The notes beneath the pieces were generated by a model. The model searched no databases and had not been told where the DNA came from. It was given only the letters and a program-made list of their open reading frames with translations. Below, piece by piece: positions 27,601 to 37,868 of a stretch of 64,000 nucleotides of DNA; the first letter of the stretch is position 1; each line of letters begins with the position of its first letter. The DNA comes from Impatiens glandulifera (taxonomy: Eukaryota; Streptophyta; Magnoliopsida; Ericales; Balsaminaceae). The DNA is taken from contig NC_061863.1 in the NCBI RefSeq assembly GCF_907164915.1, forward strand, positions 31,591,258-31,655,257, given 5' to 3'. Position numbers and translations under genes: made by a program.

Positions 27601-28064
27601 AGCATCAAGCATCAAGCATCAAGCATCAAGCATCAAGCATCAAGCATCAAGCATCAAGCATCAAGCATCAAGCATCAAGCATCAAGCATCAAGCATCAAG
27701 CATCAAGCATCAAGCATCAAGCATCAAGCATCAAGCATCAAGCATCAAGCATCAAGCATCAAGCATCAAGCATCAAGCATCAAGCATCAAGCATCAAGCA
27801 TCAAGCATCAAGCATCAAGCATCAAGCATCAAGCATCAAGCATCAAGCATCAAGCATCAAGCATCAAGCATCAAGCATCAAGCATCAAGCATCAAGCATC
27901 AAGCATCAAGCATCAAGCATCAAGCATCAAGCATCAAGCATCAAGCATCAAGCATCAAGCATCAAGCATCAAGCATCAAGCATCAAGCATCAAGCATCAA
28001 GCATCAAGCATCAAGCATCAAGCATCAAGCATCAAGCATCAAGCATCAAGCATCAAGCATCAAG
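24656..28064 (+). repeat. CATCAAG block, about 3.4 kb
   Basis: Mostly perfect CATCAAG. Point variants lie near 24,752-24,842 (AAGTATC, ATAAGGC, ATCCAGC, AATCATC) and 24,962 (CATCAACC). A disturbed patch spans 25,646-25,710 (AAGGGATC twice, ATTGAGGATTAAG). Length changes lie near 25,527-25,533, 25,798, 25,889 (CAAGATC), 26,637 (CAAGATC) and 26,850. Confidence 0.92.
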
Positions 28065-28276
28065 CATCAACCATCAACCATCAACCATCAACCATCAACC
28101 ATCAACCATCAAGCATCAAGCATAAAGCATCAAGCATCAAGCATCAAGCATCAAGCATCAAGCATCAAGCATCAAGCATCAAGCATGAAGTATCAATCAT
28201 GAAGCATCAAGCATCAAGCATCAAGTATCAAGCATGCATCATGCATCATGCATCATGCATCATGCATCATGCATCA
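28065..28276 (+). repeat. Terminal module and right edge of the heptamer array
   Basis: The last module has CATCAAC units (28,065-28,110), CATCAAG units, the linker GCATGAAGTATCAATC (near 28,183) and a few CATCATG units. The repeat stops inside a CATCATG unit at about 28,276 and the next base belongs to retroelement coding sequence. There is no decay zone, so the edge looks like a single junction, either an insertion, a deletion or a rearrangement. Confidence 0.9.
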
Positions 28277-29899
28277 TTTGAGACGCTCAAAATAAATTTT
28301 AGAATGACAACTAAAAGGGCCGATAAATTTTTTGATGGCGTTCTCAAAATGGTTGCGGAAGACGCTCAGGATCTATCAATCTTGTTCCATGAATGGTCGA
28401 GACTAAGAACTCAAACATTATTTGAGAACATGCTCCCAGATTGTTCCGACGTCAAAAGGTGGTCCAATTTAATAATTTTGGAAAGAAAGGTGACTGAGCT
28501 GGCCAAAACATCATCAGTACCATTGGCCATGTCAAGGGCAAGTTTGGTAGAAACCAATGCAAAACTAAAGGTACTCACTTTGACAATGGAAACTGCCTAT
28601 CAGAATCATATGGTTAATGGTGGAGTAACTGGGGTACACAAGAGTGTGTTGGATGCACTAGAATCGGTTATAGACAGACTTCAAGCCAATATAAAGAGGA
28701 TGGAGGAAGAAAGCGAGAGGGATGTTGCAATGTACTACACTCCGGCTGGAGACGCTGATCGATACGGGAAACAGCCTGTACAAACAATTTTTGAGGTCGG
28801 ACAATCATCTACACATACAGGAGATGAACTTGAAGAAAGCCGACTGGAATCCTCCTTTGCGTCCCAAGAAAAAGATGGAGCAACAAAGTCTCCATCCACT
28901 AGAAATATTAACAAATCTCCATCAGGTAAGTCTCCTAACACTCCAAAACATATCGGTCCCACTCTATCATTATTAGTTTACTCTACGCGTCCGGTACAAA
29001 ATCAAGTTGTCTCATTCCTAGATGAAATGAAGTCGTTCATCTAGAAAACAGTCCAGAATTGCATAGCCTTGTGGCAGGCATCCTTGGAAGCTCGGGCTTC
29101 CTCGACTAACTCTAAAATAGAAAATGTTGAAAAGGTCACGTCTCAAACACTTGAGATGGTACAAGCCATGTCGGTCGAACTAGATGAGTTGGCAAGAGTC
29201 AAATCCGTTGCCAACAATGAACAAATCTGAAGAGATGAAGAAACGGCCAGAAAAATTATGGCCGATGAGGAGGAAACGGTTCGCCTAGCAAAGGAAATCG
29301 TACTCACTGATGCACAGTTCGCCCAGAAAATTCAAGACGATGAAGATAACCCTGAAGCGACTGTACAAACAAGTGTTAATGCGGCTAGAAACTTACAGCA
29401 ACAAGAAATCTTATCCGGGGGAAATGAAGAAAGGAGACAGACATCCACCCCGATTGCCAAAAACACAAGGGGTCAGGCAAAGAAACGAAAAAGGGAACAA
29501 CTAACAAAATTTCTAGCCCTCACTGAACAGACATGTATTTATACGAATGCAAATCCTTTCATATATCCAACCGCTGAAGAAGAAGAGGAAGATGCTCCAC
29601 CTTTAAATCCAAGAAGGCGCTGGGCTACAATCTTAACCATCTCACCAGCTCCAATCCAATTTGTCCGCTCCAATGCCTGGTCAGATTAGGGAACTAGGTC
29701 AGACGCGGTTGAACAATTTATGCAGAGTCCCAGATCTTCACCATTCCAAGCTCATGCTCAACCGATGAGACTCTAACAGTTGGCTGGGTTCTCAAGCCAA
29801 CCGGATGGCAGTTTTGAAGATCCCACCACTCCGGGAACGAGGTTTGTATACCGATGGGTCCACGACACGGTCAACCAACCGGACAAAAGGGGAGAATAA
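28277..29899 (+). pseudogene. Accessory (post-pol) ORF of element E, C-terminal part, decayed
   Basis: One reading frame runs from the array junction to the TAA at 29,897-29,899, about 540 codons, broken by in-frame stops near 29,042 (TAG), 29,228 (TGA), 29,687 (TAG) and about 29,774 (TAA). The protein is hydrophilic. An N-terminal helical part contains FFDGVLKMVAED. It is followed by a coiled-coil-like zone, a Ser/Lys-rich stretch, an acidic helical segment with DEETARKI and FAQKIQDDE, a basic patch KKRKRE that could be a nuclear localisation signal, and a tail rich in Pro and acidic residues. The helical and basic parts resemble the C-terminal part of accessory ORF 3c of element A. The frame is open leftward into the satellite, so a chimeric ORF from about 28,199 exists on paper. 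Function unknown. Confidence 0.75.
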
Positions 29900-30101
29900 A
29901 TCTCTCAACCTTTAAGATTTCCTTTTGAAATATATACTATAATTATAATGATACTTTGGAAATCTATATTATTTTGGTTTAAATCTATATATATAATATG
30001 ACTAACGTCTATTTTGGGTAATTATATTATCTTGAAAAAATATAGAGTTTTCGGTTTTAAATCTCAACTTGCTGGTTTTGATACTTTTAAGAAAAAATAT
30101 C
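29900..30101 (+). other. 3' untranslated spacer of element E
   Basis: An AT-rich stretch between the accessory ORF stop and the polypurine tract, with repeated TATATA-like and TTTTGGTTTTAAATC motifs. No ORF or RNA gene is recognised. Confidence 0.6.
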
Positions 30102-30115
30102 AAAAAGGGAGAAAT
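30102..30115 (+). other. Polypurine tract of element E
   Basis: AAAAAGGGAGAAAT lies immediately before the LTR start TGTTAAG. A second near-identical tract, also followed by TTGTT, lies about 100 bp inside the LTR (30,203-30,216), a duplication also present in element A. Confidence 0.8.
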
Positions 30116-31093
30116 TGTTAAGTATACAAAATTTTCCCTCAAAACCGTTTTTCCAAAAACTGGCCAACAATTACATGTTTTGAATATTTAACTTAAATAA
30201 TCAAAAAGGGAGAAATTGTTTGAAAAAATATATAGTTAATAAGTAAATTAACTATCAAAAAGAACTTAATCAAATTCAACTTTATGTGCAGGTACATATC
30301 ATCGACCAAATCGGTCAAACCGAAGTACATATCATCGACTAGACCAGTTAAACTGATTCTCTTGAAGAAGTCTAAATCGGAACTCCTTAATTAATCTATC
30401 ATCTCAGAAATTCGGATCGATTAAACTTCAGGACCGGTTGAATTGCAAACCGATAATGTCCGGCTGGTTCAACCTATTGAAAATCCTAAAAGCTAACATA
30501 CATCTTTAACGGGCAGATTACTCAAAGATATGGATATGTTGGAAGTTAATGTGTTGACATTAACAAATATACCTTGGGAATATGCAGAAGAAGGTTGTGA
30601 AATAAGGCAGAATACAGTTGAATGATTACCTGAACTTGTTTAAATCTACAAGCAATCTCAAGGGGTAGGCGGTCATCAAATGTACAACTTTCATGTGTAC
30701 AAAGACAAACTGTGCAAGTCACCTAATCTGGACCGGCACAGATCCTTCTGACCAATCACCTTGAAGAGTGAATGTTGTCATATTTCTACTATAAAGGAAG
30801 CAAATGTTCTAAAGAAAGTTCTTTTGGCCATACGAAAGAAATAACAAACGAGAAAACCTTTGTGCTCTTCTTCGACCTGATTCTTGTGCTCATCGTCTAA
30901 CTTTGTATTCTTACTCTTGCGAATATACTTTGACAAATCTACAAAGCTATTGAGTGATAAGAACAAACTGAAGAATTCTCTGTGTTTATATATCTCTAAA
31001 AAGTGTATTACAATAATGTGTGAGTGTTGTAAAGTGAACATCGAGTAGTAAATAAGACTCGATCGATAGTTGTATTGTGTTGTTGAATATTCT
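30116..31093 (+). repeat. 3' LTR of element E, upstream piece
   Basis: It begins TGTTAAG after the polypurine tract. Its first 150 bp align with the start of the LTR of element A, sharing GTTTTGAATATTTA and the internal polypurine tract. It carries several AACCGG/CCGGTT motifs typical of this LTR family. It stops at 31,093 in TATTC, the left target duplication of element B. Confidence 0.8.
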
Positions 31094-32880
31094 GATAGGA
31101 TAGGCTTTATTGATAGAGACGGGGGTCTAGCTATTGATGAAGGCTTATGAAAAACGGTTTAAAAGAAATCTTATTAAGGATTTAATTCGTTTTCTATTCT
31201 ACGCAAACCTTTGTAAACACTTGAAACAGATTCAAGGCGGAATTGTTTACTTGGGTTTGAAGCTCAAGATGAAGAATGAAAAGATGACTGAAATGAAAGA
31301 ACACAGCAGTTTATTTATGGATGTTCGGAGAAACTCTCCTACGTCACCCCTTCTTCCAACCACCGGAAGGATTCACTATAATATGATTAGAATCAAATAC
31401 AGTTTGCACACACTTAGCTCACTATTGAACAGAACACACTCTGTTCAATTTACAAGATGAAGAATATCACTCAGTTAAAGGTGTTTTTGATTCTAGCTCT
31501 CTCTTGATTCACACATAGTACAATCAGGAAAGCAGCTTCTCAGTATGAATATTCAAAGGCTTGATTTCTCTCTCTGTAATTCAGCAAACAAGATAATCGA
31601 AATATTTTAGAATTGCAGAGCTTGTTCGTTCTGTGAGACAGATTGTCCGTTGTCCTTGAGATTTGATAAATACTGGGCAGAGACTAACGGTCGAATCTTT
31701 TAGAATGATATGTTGCACTCTTCCACTGGAAAACCTCCATTGTACATAGCAGGTTCTGAGCATAAGGATCGTTGTCGTACAATAACTGGTAGTGCGGCGA
31801 ATATTCCATCAGGGATGTACCTGCAAAACAAGTAATATGAGGAAAATTCTCTCACGTGGCATTCGTTGGTTGGTTGCATATAGATGTCGTACTACTCTTC
31901 ACTAGAAAGTGGAGCAGGAGTAGGGTACAACTATAGCTCGTGGGTAGGCGGGTGCTAGCTTCAAGCATACTGCTTAAGCTGAACATTAGACGTATTCAAG
32001 TTAGACGACCTCGTCTAATGAAATCAAACATTTTCGTCTAAGAACAGAATCCATTAGACCGCCTGGTCTCATAGGATTAGACTTGCGTCTAATTACAATC
32101 ACTTCAGACTTGTCTGAAGGAGTTAGACTTACCTCTAAGTTTCACCAATTAGACTACACGTCTAATTGTTACAAAATATTAGACTGCACATCTAACTCCA
32201 CTGAGTTAGACTGCACGTCTAATTCTGTTTCTACTTCAGACTTGTCTGAAAGAGTTAGACTTACGTCTAACTTTCACCAATTAGACTACACGTTTAATTG
32301 TTACAAACCATTAGACTGCACGTCTAACTCCACTAAGTTAGACTGCACGTCTAATTCCGGTTCTACTTCAGACTTGTCTGAAGGAGTTAGACTTACGTCT
32401 AACTTTCAAGATCTATTAGACTGCACGTCTAATTCTAAGATCTATTAGACTTCACGTCTAATTCGGAGATCTATTAGACTGCACGTCTAACTCCGCTGAG
32501 TTAGACTGCACGTCTAATTTCGATATCTATTAGACTGCACGTGTAACTCCGCTGAGTTAGACTGCACGTCTAATTCCGAGATCTATTAGACTGCATGTCT
32601 AATTCCAAAATCTATTAGACTGCACGTCTAATTCCAAGATCTATTAGACTATACGTCTAACTCCGCTGAGTTAGACTGCACGTCTAATTCCAAAATCTAT
32701 TAGACTGCACGTCTAACTCCGCTGAGTTAGACTGTACGTCTAATTTTGTGCATCTAATGCCAAATCGGTCTAATTAGCCTCATTAGAGCCAAGTCTCTTG
32801 AAATATGATTTCAATACACCTGTGTCAAAGCACATGAATCATTTCATCATCGAAATTCCGATGGTTAAATTATTTCAACA
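31094..32880 (-). repeat. 3' LTR of element B
   Basis: On the plus strand it runs from TGATAGG to TTCAACA. In element orientation it begins TGTTGAAATAA directly after the polypurine tract. About 700 bp (32,060-32,760) consist of TTAGAC...GTCTAA palindromes. The LTR core shared with the other elements is at 31,319-31,378. It lacks 26 terminal bases that the 5' LTR carries. Confidence 0.88.
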
Positions 32881-32901
32881 CTTTCCCCCTTTTTGATGAT
32901 G
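32881..32901 (-). other. Polypurine tract of element B
   Basis: The minus strand reads CATCATCAAAAAGGGGGAAAG immediately before the LTR start TGTTGAAAT. This defines the inner boundary of the 3' LTR. Confidence 0.85.
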
Positions 32902-33190
32902 AAATTTAAAACCTGCATACATATACCTAAATACGCATTCATCACATAAATAACAAATCCCTGTGTGCATGCTGATAAAACATTCACAATATCAAGTTCA
33001 AAAATGCCCATATATGAGTGTTTTCAGAAGAAACACACAAAACATTGTTCAAAATAACCAAGATAAGTTCATAACAAAAACAACATCAAAAGGTCCAAAA
33101 AAAATTTCATCTTAAATGAAAATGATTTCTATTCTAATATTCTTCTACTCCTTCTTCATAATCTTTTCACTGAAAAGAATGATCTTCAAC

Positions 33191-33949
33191 CTAAGACGTC
33201 TCTAAGACTGCGGTTAGAGGAGGGTTGAAGACATCTCTCTTTCTTTTCTTGGTCTTAAGCTTCTTCACCTTAAGAACGTATTTAACAACCTTCTGATTGT
33301 TCATAACTTTGGAGGGAAGAGGAAAATATCTACCCGGTTGTTCCATAAGAAAGTAGAGGAATGCGCTTAAAGGACCGTCAAAACCAAAAATAGTTTTTCG
33401 GGCAACAACCATTATGACCAAATTTCCGAAGAGGAAGCTTGTCCAGTTGACTGGTACACCCCTTGTGATAGTCACCATTATCTCGAATACTTTGGTACAA
33501 AAGTGGTATGAAGATTCTTTGGCTAGAAGGGATTTAGAGATGATTTCACTTAGAAGAGCAATTTCATCATTCAGAAGATTTTTCTTTCCATAGATGTCCA
33601 TTTGAGTAGAATTAGAGAAGACTTTCATCATTGTAAACATGATTTCAGAAGGAGATCGATGAAACTCATGAATACCTGTAGAGGGAAGATGAAAGAATGT
33701 ACCGAAGGACTCTTCGGTGATGAAAATCATTTGGCCCATGATAATCCCAACAACGATTTTGTCCTGATAAAAGCCCACATTTTCGAAAAATTCACGGACC
33801 AACTGTTCGTGATAGAGTTCATGAGGGGTGAGGAACTTTCTCAGCCCGGAGGCTTTCAAAGATTCAAACATTTTGTGCATGCCTTGAGATTTTAGCGTGG
33901 ATACGGATTTGAAATCCACTTGAATTGATTTTGGACGGAAGAGAGACAT
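33191..33949 (-). CDS. Post-pol accessory protein of element B (Sirevirus extra ORF)
   Basis: Intact 252-residue ORF with an ATG start at 33,949, the only undamaged gene of element B. It opens with a basic patch and then the family pattern V-x-F-x-S-V ... MF ... SGLRKFL (residues about 10-40). This is followed by an EFFEN segment, an ITEESFGTFFHLPSTG segment (about 93-110), and a helical C-terminal half with VPVNWTSFLFGNL (about 175-190). It ends in a strongly basic stretch KLKTKKRKR that could direct the product to the nucleus. No signal peptide or membrane anchor is evident, so an envelope-like role is not supported. It has three diverged relatives in element A. A TATA-like box lies about 250 bp upstream. 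From memory it resembles unnamed predicted proteins in asterid genomes; function unknown. Confidence 0.75.
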   Translation of the reverse strand: MSLFRPKSIQVDFKSVSTLKSQGMHKMFESLKASGLRKFLTPHELYHEQLVREFFENVGFYQDKIVVGIIMGQMIFITEESFGTFFHLPSTGIHEFHRSPSEIMFTMMKVFSNSTQMDIYGKKNLLNDEIALLSEIISKSLLAKESSYHFCTKVFEIMVTITRGVPVNWTSFLFGNLVIMVVARKTIFGFDGPLSAFLYFLMEQPGRYFPLPSKVMNNQKVVKYVLKVKKLKTKKRKRDVFNPPLTAVLETS

Positions 33950-34695
33950 TTCGACTTGATGAACGATATCTTAGTCGATTCGGATTCTAGAGAGAGAGAT
34001 GGATTTCGAAGAACTCCTATCTTTTAGAGTGAGTTATTCAATAAATATCAAGGTCTAATCATGTGGAGAATATCTAATGATTACTCCTACTGTCAAGAAC
34101 TTCAAAGGTCTGTTCCCAATAAACGCAACATTTAATAATAGCACGAAACCGAACAGTTAATACTAAATGTACAAGCAAAAGTTGTCAGAAATATTAGTCA
34201 TTCCTTATATATTGAGAGACACGTGTCTTCAATTCTTTTGAGGAATAATTGATTTAATTTTTGGCGGGAAAATGAACTTTGAGCAGAAACATAAGCATAG
34301 ACAGAAGATGAAGGGTCTAATTACACCAATAGTTAGACGTTTATTTTCTTTTTCACATTTTCAACTTCCTTTTGAAAATCAGTCTATTAGACGTATGCGT
34401 CTAATTATGCAAGAACACCACGTGAAACACGCGTGTGTAGTTAGACGTGAGCATCCTCTTGCTCATTACGTAAAAACATCTAACGTCTATTAGACGTATC
34501 CGTCTAACCATGCAGGTTAATATAACCAAGACAACGATTCCAAAGGAAGATTAAACTGCTAAAGTAGATGTACGTCTAAGTAGGTATGTTTCTCAAACCC
34601 TAAATCCTTAGGACGAATTAAGACCTCTGTCTTTTATATCTGTTCAGTTACGTTTTGAACGATACATTCCCCCTTAATTTATGCACGTAATCACA
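33950..34695 (-). other. Spacer between pol and the accessory ORF of element B
   Basis: About 745 bp without a convincing ORF. It contains several GTCTAA/TTAGAC motifs like those in the LTR (34,315-34,500) and a TATA-like box. Element A has a spacer of similar size (about 720 bp) at the same position, so the layout is conserved. Confidence 0.65.
34203..34211 (-). promoter_or_regulatory. TATA-like box upstream of accessory ORF of element B
   Basis: The minus strand reads TATATAAGG about 250 bp upstream of the ATG at 33,949, in the pol-accessory spacer. CACGTG lies just upstream at about 34,221. It is a candidate internal promoter, but the distance to the ATG is longer than for the copies in element A and the region is AT-rich. 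Confidence 0.35.
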
Positions 34696-36454
34696 TCAAT
34701 CAAGATCAACAAGACCTATCATGTTTCTAAAATGAGAAAACTTAGCTTCCGGTAAAGGTTTCGTGAAAATGTCTGCAGTTTGTTGATCTGTAGAAACATG
34801 TTCAAGACGAATCTACTTCCGATTGACGTGTTCTCGGATGAAATGATGTCTGATTTCAGTATGCTTTGTCCGAGAATGCAGAAATGGATTGTAGGTGATT
34901 GCGATAGCACTTGTGTTGTCGCAGAAAATTGGAGATTCATCAACCTCAATCCCATAGTGTCTGAGCTGTTGTTGAATCCACAGAACTTGAGAGCAACAAC
35001 TGCCAGCTGCAAGATACTCTGCTTCAGCTGTAGACGTGGCGACAGATGTCTGTTTCTTGCTGAACCAAGAGATTAAACGATCTCCAAGAAACTGGCAAGT
35101 TCCACTTGTGCTTTTTCTATCAATTTTGCACCATGCATAATCTGAATCTGAAAAACTTGTTAAATTGAAACTAGAATCCTTCGGATACCACAGTCCCAAG
35201 TTTTGAGTTCCCTTTTAAGTATTTAAGAATACGTTTAACAACAGTAAAATGAGAGAGTTTAGGATTAGCCTGAAATCTGCCACAAACACCAATTGAAAAT
35301 TGAATATCTGGCCTGCTAGTAGTTACATATAGCAAGGATACGATGAGTCCTCTATATACTATAACATCGACACTTTGACCACCTTCATCTTTATCCATTT
35401 TACTAGAAGAGCTCATTGGAGTAGCTGCGGCGGAATAGTTCTCCAAACCAAACTTCTTTAGAAGTTCTTTGGTGTATTTTGCCTGGTTGATAAGGGTTCC
35501 ATTTTCTAACTGACGGACTTGAAGCCCAAGGAAGAATGTCAACTCTCCCATCATGCTCATTTGAAATCTGTCTTGCATCAGCTTAGCAAACTTCTCACAC
35601 AATTTGGGGTTAGTTGAACCAAAAATAATATCATAAACATATATTTGGACAAATAGAATGTGTGAATCTTTGGTGAATCTAAATAAGGTTTTATCCATAG
35701 TTCCAACAACAAAGTCATGATCAAACAAGAATTCAGTTAATGTATCGTACCAAGCTCTAGAAGCTTGTTTCAGACCATACAATGCTTTATCAAGCCTATA
35801 AACATGATTAGGTAACACATGATCTACGAATCCAGTGGGTTGCTCAACATATACTTCTTCACAAAATTTCTCATTTAGAAATGCACTTTTCACATCCATT
35901 TGAAAAACCTTAAAGTTCTTAAATGATGCATACGCTAGAAAGATTTTGATTGCCTCTAGTCTTGCAACCGGTGCAAAAGACTAATCAAAATCAATACCTT
36001 CCTCTTGTCTGTATCCTTGAGCAACTAAACGAGCTTTGTTTCTAATGACTAAACCATCTTCACTAAGCTTGTTTCTAAAGACCCATCTTGTTCCTATAAC
36101 TGACTTATCAGTTGGTCTAGGAGTAAGATACCATACTTTATTTTTCACAAATTGGTTTAACTCCTCCTGCATAGCATTGATCCAATCTGGATCAACTACA
36201 GCTTCACCAATTTTCTTCGGTTCAATTTGAGAAATAAATGCGGAGTTGGTCATTTCATCCATCAGTTGACGTCTTGTCCTTCGAGGAGAAAAAGGATTTC
36301 CGATAATCAGTTCTAGTGGATGATTTCTGTTCCATCTGAAGTTGGATCCAAGGGGGTTGGTCATCTGAAATGATGACTCTGCGACGTCTAAACTCTCAAC
36401 ATCTTGTTGAACAAGAGTTTGTATGTCTAGTTGAACTGCAACCGGATCAGCCAC
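34696..36454 (-). pseudogene. Reverse transcriptase and RNase H of element B, inactivated
   Basis: Frames of 36,454-35,981, 35,899-35,171 and 35,199-34,696 together cover a copia RT-RNase H. RT motif A ([10 protein letters not shown]) keeps its aspartate, but the YVDD box reads YVYD at 35,630-35,641 (first Asp replaced by Tyr), which should abolish catalysis. An in-frame stop follows GIDFD near 35,981. A one-base frameshift lies near 35,190 (between LGTVV and GLWYPKDS), and a TAG follows HVNRK near 34,813. RNase H shows [17 protein letters not shown] and [10 protein letters not shown], so its acidic residues are mostly present. The frame ends at TGA 34,696-34,698 after FTKPLPEAKFSHF. This region is not included in the tandem duplication. 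Confidence 0.88.
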
Positions 36455-36475
36455 TGGATCAGACAGAGCAATCCG

Positions 36476-37868
36476 TTAATCCAGAGTTTCTTCTTCTTCA
36501 CTTACAGACTCAAGACTAGTCGCTTTTAGTCTGTCAGCAAGATCAATGGATTCAATGGATTTGCTCTCAACAGGCTCATCAAAAACTACATGGAGGGATT
36601 CCTCAACAGTTTGCGTTCTTTTGTTGTATACTTTATAAGCCTTGCTTACTGATGAGTATCCCAACATGAATCCATCATCTTCTTTAGCATCAAACGTTTT
36701 CAGATAAACCTTTCCATTGTTATGAATAAAACATTTACACCTAAATATCATAAAATGAGAGACTGGGGATTCTCCTATAATATAGTTCATAGGGAGTTTT
36801 ATCAAAAACGTTTGTTAATTATTGACCGATTTTGTGTATAGAGAGCAGTACTTATGGCTTCCACCCAGAACCTCTAAGGTCATCTAATTCAGCTACCATA
36901 GATCTCGCTGCTTCCTTTAGAGTTCTCACTCTTCTCTCAGTAATTCCGTTTTGCTGTGGAGTTCTGGCGCTAGACAACTCGTGCCTAATTCCAGTCTCCT
37001 CGAGATAAGATGATAGGTATCTGTTAGTGAACTCAGTTCCCTGATCACTTCTAATGTACGTAATATTTAAAGATTTTTGATTTTGAATTCCTTTAAATAT
37101 TCTAATCAAGTTTTCAATAGTTTTATCTTTTGATGGTAAAAATGCAACCCATGTAAACTGAGAGAAATCATCAATAACAATTAGGGAAAATCTCATTCCT
37201 CCTATACTTTTTATAGGAATTGGCCAAACAGATCCATATGTAAAAGTTCTAGGCAACGGCTGGATTGTGATTTCCCTTTACTTTTGAACGATGATCTGCC
37301 CTGTTTACCTAACTGTCAAGCAGTGCATATCTTGTCCTCTGAAAACTGAAGTTTGGGCAAACCAATAACTAAATTGTTTGAACAAATGTTGTTGATGGTC
37401 TTAATATTTAAATGGTTCAAACGTTTATGCCAAAAGCATTTCTGGTCATTCTTGGCAATCATGCACATAGGATCAGAAGAATCTTTTTGCCAATTCATTT
37501 TATATGAGTTTCATACTCTACTACCAGTAAATAAAGTGTTTCCATCTTAGTCTTTAACTAGACATGCATGAGTTTGAAAATCTATTGACAAACCATTATC
37601 ACATAATTGACTAATGCTGATCAAATTATAACACAGAGTGTCAACAAGCCACACGTCATTAATAATTAGGTTACCATGGATAATCTTACACTTACCCATG
37701 GTCTTATCCTTCTTGTTGTCACCAAACGTGATCTTAGGTCCAGAGCAATCTGAAATATAAGTGAGAAGCCGTCTGTTTCCTGTCATATGCCTGGACATTC
37801 CGCTATCTAGATACCATATAGATTCCTCTAGCCCTTCGTTTATTTATACCTTCTTTTGGTACCCACTT
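36476..37868 (-). pseudogene. Protease and integrase of element B, degraded
   Basis: The aspartic protease signature WYLDSG is present near 37,805-37,820, but the following Cys of the usual DSGCSRHMTG reads Met. A pre-integrase segment with WHKRLNHLN lies near 37,430. The integrase core (37,256-36,852) shows RSDQGTEF and SSARTPQQNGITERR, giving the second D and the E of the DDE triad. The zinc-binding C-x2-C part is interrupted by a stop near 37,316. The C-terminal part continues to 36,476 with the FGxKCFIHN-type motif and MLGYSSVSKAY. The pieces lie in three frames with at least four stops. Confidence 0.85.

Larger units (their letters stand above)
1..28276 (+). repeat. Giant heptanucleotide satellite array, unit CATCAAG
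   Basis: The whole interval is head-to-tail 7-bp units. The dominant unit is CATCAAG. CATCATG, CATCAGG and CATCAAC differ from it at one base and occur in homogeneous blocks, and CATCGAG occurs once. Rare scattered variants include CATTAAG, CGTCAAG, CATAAAG and CATCACG. All units run in one orientation apart from two tiny inverted patches. Because 7 is not a multiple of 3 and the forward unit has no stop, every forward frame is open for kilobases, while the reverse strand has TGA in all frames. These open frames are a by-product of the repeat. The left end lies outside the window and the right end is abrupt. It shares its period with the plant telomere repeat TTTAGGG but is not related in sequence. 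Confidence 0.99.

Noticed and set aside
1..28276. Telomere or interstitial telomere array
   Set aside because: The period of 7 matches the plant telomere but the unit CATCAAG shares no G-run or TTTAGGG core.
1..28276. CRISPR array
   Set aside because: No spacers: the units are contiguous 7-mers, and the context is a plant retroelement region.
32083..32448. ORF with repeated LDCTSNS peptide, and equivalents at 40,070 and 45,169
   Set aside because: It is a frame through the palindromic minisatellite of the B LTR and changes with repeat number between copies.
33191..33949. Envelope-like glycoprotein for the post-pol ORF
   Set aside because: No signal peptide, hydrophobic anchor or glycoprotein features are visible. 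The C-terminus is strongly basic.
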